NCBI RefSeq assembly: GCF_014839805.1
Contig: NC_051124.1
Span: forward strand, 248,001-312,000
Direction of reading: 5' to 3'
Source of the DNA: Manduca sexta
Taxonomy: Eukaryota > Arthropoda > Insecta > Lepidoptera > Sphingidae
DNA length: 64,000 nt
The notes beneath the pieces were generated by a model. It saw nothing but the letters and a program-made list of their open reading frames with translations. It was not told the origin of the DNA and did no database searches. Of the stretch, positions 61,901 to 64,000 are shown in pieces. Both the position numbers and the translations under genes were made by a program. Numbering within the stretch: position 1 is the stretch's first letter; each line of letters begins with the position of its first letter.

Positions 61901-64000
61901 TGTCGATTATGTGTGTTTACCACTCCTCAACACAAAGCTGACGTTTAACTAAGAATTAAAATTGTCAAGCAATAATAGACTCTATATCCACGTAACCATC
62001 CCATTTAATTTCAGAATCAATATCCCATAATTACGTGAGCGCCGAGCGCCACAACCCGTCGCAGCTGCCGACCATCCCAATACCGATCGACTACGAAGCG
62101 CTCACGAACAACCAGTGCTATGAGAAGCAGAACTACACGGTGAAGAGTCACGGCGCGCACGTGATGAGCGGCCCCTACGAGCCGATGCAATACGACGTCA
62201 TACAGAAGCAGAGCAACGAGAGTCTCAAGCAGCAATGCGAGAAGGCGCTGCACGACCTGAACCAGCTGCGGCGGCAGCACACGGAGACGTCGCGGAGGTG
62301 TGAACATGTTATGAAGGTGGGTTCGTTGGGATTATTGTTCTTTGGCTTTGTTTACTAGTTGTAGAACTGATTTGTCAGTCGCCTGTCTAAGTTCAATCCT
62401 TGTGGACTCCAATTCAAGGCATATTGGATTAGGAAAAATTACAGTGTTGCCCAATCCGCAAATTAAACCTATGAGCCTTAGTTCACGGCGGATGCATCTG
62501 CTACTGGACCAAATAACTCATAAAATCTTATTTTTCTCAAATCTATACAAATAAGTGTTATAGAAGAATTTTTCTGTATTTAGGAGTTGGAGTACTTCCG
62601 CGGTCAGCACAGAGCAGCTATGAATCAACTGGAGGTGTCGGCGCAGGAGGCTAGCAGCCTCCGTGGCAAATATGGCGACCTACTCAACGACAACCAGAGG
62701 TGACTTTGATTCATATACATATACTTAATTTATGGTTTTGCATCTGTTCCACATGAAGTAGGAGACTAGCCTTTAACGATCAATGGCACGCTTTCCTTTC
62801 TTCCTTCAGACTGCTTAGTCCAATCAATAATCTTGAAGAGATTTTAATTGTCTGTCCTGAAAATCGAACTCAGAACCTCACAATTCACAACACATTATGC
62901 TTCTTATACCAAAGACACTAACAGCTGTTTCAATAAACGATCCCATTCTCAACCTATAATCCTATTGCAAGAGTGAAATCAAACAACTCATTTGTAAGCA
63001 TGTCAAAAATATCTCTATTCTAATTCGTCCATTTTTAAGATAGCTCGAAAAAATCGATTGGGATTGTTTATAGAAAACGGCGGTTAGTCACAAAATAACC
63101 GAAGTGCCATTATAACGCTAGTTTGTATGTCCGTGTGCAGGCTGGAGCGTGAGGTCCAGCATCTGCAACAGAGCAGTAACCCTGAGGGCAGCTCCGATGC
63201 TCTGGTGCATACACTTAGGAAGTGCGAGTCACTCAAGGAGGAGCTCGACTGCTTCCAGAAAAGGTATAGTAATGGGCTCGAGTAAAGCCTCATTTAAACC
63301 GATCAATTATTGCAAGTACTAATCGTACGCAATTATTCCTTAAAGAAGTTACCTGGTCGTAACATGCACGATAGTGAGGAGATTGATGATTGACATTGAT
63401 GTTGTTCAAGAAACGATTATTGGGTTTTGTTGTGATTTTTGCTCATCTTATTTGCAGATATGATGATCTCATAGAGAACCACAATGCTACTTTGGAGAAA
63501 TTACAAATAGTACAAGAGGAGAACAGCCGCCTGAAGACTCAGTGCCATGAGTTAACACAGGAGAGAAATGCTGTTGTGAGTTTATATTTATTACTTAGAA
63601 TACTTAGTGTGAATATAAAAATAAGAAAAGTTAAATGCTTCCTAGATCCAAAAAAAGAAGGAACTTAGATATATAGAAGTTATAAAAATAAATTACTACC
63701 TATTTATTTAATAAAAAAAATTATTTATATCAATGTGTTGTATATTAATGTCAAGTATACTGATGAATAAACTTTTTTATGGTATTTATTTTCAATTTGT
63801 AGTTATCGATGCAACAATACTTTTATCGAAATTTTTTACCTAAGCTATCGACACTGTGTCTATAACTACATGAGTGTGTGTGTGTGTGTGTGTGTGTGCA
63901 GGTGCGCGAGCGCAACGCTCTGAAGGCGCAGGTGGCGCACGCGGTGCGGCAGTGGGAGGGGGGCGCCCGCGACCGCGCCGACATCAAGCGCCTCACCGAC
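58863..64000 (+). CDS. Dlg5: Dlg5 scaffold, N-terminal part (continues past window)
   Basis: N-terminal coiled-coil part of discs large 5, a MAGUK scaffold at cell junctions involved in epithelial polarity. Coding exons: 58863-58902, 62015-62316, 62584-62699, 63141-63263, 63458-63575 and 63902 to the edge; every phase agrees. The protein opens MASGTSLESNGSNESISHNY, then about 230 residues of heptad-rich coiled coil. It follows the DLG5 order I remember: SLKQQCEKALHDLNQLRRQHT, RRCEHVMKELEYFRGQH, LRGKYGDLLNDNQRLEREV, KRYDDLIENHNATLEKLQ, ENSRLKTQCHEL, RERNALKAQ. The PDZ, SH3 and GUK domains must lie beyond 64000. A CARD-like domain, present at the human N-terminus, is not seen; it may be absent, or encoded by an alternative upstream start. 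Confidence 0.9.
59290..59420 (+). repeat. Interspersed repeat, 5' portion
   Basis: TATACTATTATATAGAGCTG, GGATTTGTTTGTTTGTTTAA then CTCAGGATCTACTACT: the head of a common lepidopteran element. Its reverse complement occurs at 61470-61705. Confidence 0.55.
59925..60130 (+). repeat. Interspersed repeat, 3'-type portion
   Basis: ACAGCTGAACAGATTTGGAT, ACACATAGGCTACTTTTTAT and GCAAAGTCGCGAGCAACA match the body and tail of a widespread lepidopteran repeat (from memory; possibly Helitron-related). Confidence 0.5.
61470..61705 (-). repeat. Interspersed repeat, inverted copy
   Basis: TATCTGCATACCAAATTTCA, GCCTTCCTCGATAAATAGGC, GCGTTCAAACAAACAAACTC and TATATAATAGTATA; the reverse complement of the head at 59290. 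Confidence 0.55.
62015..62316 (+). CDS. Dlg5: Dlg5 exon, coiled-coil start
   Basis: Acceptor TTAATTTCAG, donor ATGAAG|GTGGGT; 302 nt. Encodes NPSQLPTIPIPIDYEAL, NNQCYEKQNYTV, then the coiled coil from SLKQQCEKALHDL to EHVMK. Confidence 0.92.
62584..62699 (+). CDS. Dlg5: Dlg5 coiled-coil exon
   Basis: Acceptor CTGTATTTAG, donor CCAGAG|GTGACT. ELEYFRGQHRAAMNQLEV through YGDLLNDNQ; phase 0 in, 2 out. Confidence 0.92.
63141..63263 (+). CDS. Dlg5: Dlg5 coiled-coil exon
   Basis: Acceptor CCGTGTGCAG, donor AAAAG|GTATAG. LEREVQHLQQSSNPEG, LVHTLRKCESLKEELD; phase 2/2. Confidence 0.92.
63458..63575 (+). CDS. Dlg5: Dlg5 coiled-coil exon
   Basis: Acceptor TTATTTGCAG, donor GCTGTT|GTGAGT. YDDLIENHNATLEKLQIV through QERNAV; phase 2 in, 0 out. 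Confidence 0.92.
63874..63898. repeat. (GT)n microsatellite at a Dlg5 splice acceptor
   Basis: About 12 GT units ending three bases before the exon, so the repeat stands where a pyrimidine tract is expected. Confidence 0.95.
63902..64000 (+). CDS. Dlg5: Dlg5 coiled-coil exon, cut by window edge
   Basis: Acceptor is a GT repeat ending GCAG at 63901. VRERNALKAQVAHAVRQW ... IKRLTD stays open to base 64000. Very high GC, like the IRS exons. Confidence 0.9.
   Translation, partial: MRERNALKAQVAHAVRQWEGGARDRADIKRLTD

Larger units (their letters stand above)
58903..62014 (+). other. Dlg5 intron 1
   Basis: GTAAGT...ATTTCAG, 3.1 kb. Contains two oppositely oriented copies of a repeat (about 59290-59420 and 61470-61705) and a further repeat piece at 59925-60130. 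Confidence 0.8.

Noticed and set aside
1..64000. CRISPR arrays, bacterial operons, viral or toxin genes
   Set aside because: No regularly spaced direct repeats, no ribosome-binding sites or clustered uninterrupted genes; all gene signals are spliced animal genes.

Overview
The window is animal nuclear DNA from an insect, almost certainly a moth or butterfly. Genes are split by GT/AG introns, the background is AT-rich with short GC-rich exons, and the spaces hold lepidopteran-type short repeats: tRNA-derived SINE fragments, small Helitrons ending in CTAG, LINE 3' tails and palindromic MITEs. There are no operons, CRISPR arrays, rRNA genes or convincing tRNA genes. I cannot name the species.

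Four protein genes can be built exon by exon. (1) 8361-10769, plus strand: the 3' part of a Spaetzle-family cystine-knot ligand of the Spz3/Spz4 type; its 5' exons were not found. (2) 13627-20468, plus: a complete six-exon VRK1-type nuclear kinase (Drosophila ballchen/NHK-1), 516 codons. (3) 56616 down to 29173, minus: a complete insulin receptor substrate (Drosophila chico) in 12 coding exons, with a PH domain in exon 1, a PTB domain in exons 2-3, a Ser-rich middle, four YxxM motifs for PI3-kinase and a C-terminal tail; intron 1 is about 18 kb. (4) 58863 to the window edge, plus: the first coding exons of Dlg5, the coiled-coil N-terminal part of a polarity MAGUK scaffold.

Layout: 1-8360 has no gene I can support, only repeat remnants and a long AT microsatellite. 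Spz and VRK1 run head to tail. VRK1 and IRS converge on an 8.7-kb gap (20469-29172) that carries a MITE, a GC-rich block and possibly the long IRS 3' UTR. IRS and Dlg5 diverge from a 2.2-kb spacer with GC-rich sequence next to IRS. The big IRS intron is the main repeat sink (SINEs, LINE tails, Helitron ends, MITEs, a perfect 24-bp hairpin, an old tandem duplication).

The genes act in separate conserved pathways (Toll/neurotrophic ligand, chromatin/BAF kinase, insulin signalling, polarity scaffold), and I see no sign that they form one system. The points most worth a second look are local: a reading-frame break in IRS exon 10, a coding minisatellite in the IRS tail, a MITE ending about 8 bp from an IRS splice donor, a GT repeat against a Dlg5 splice acceptor, and a perfect hairpin at 46673-46724. 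I did not find a previously undescribed system.
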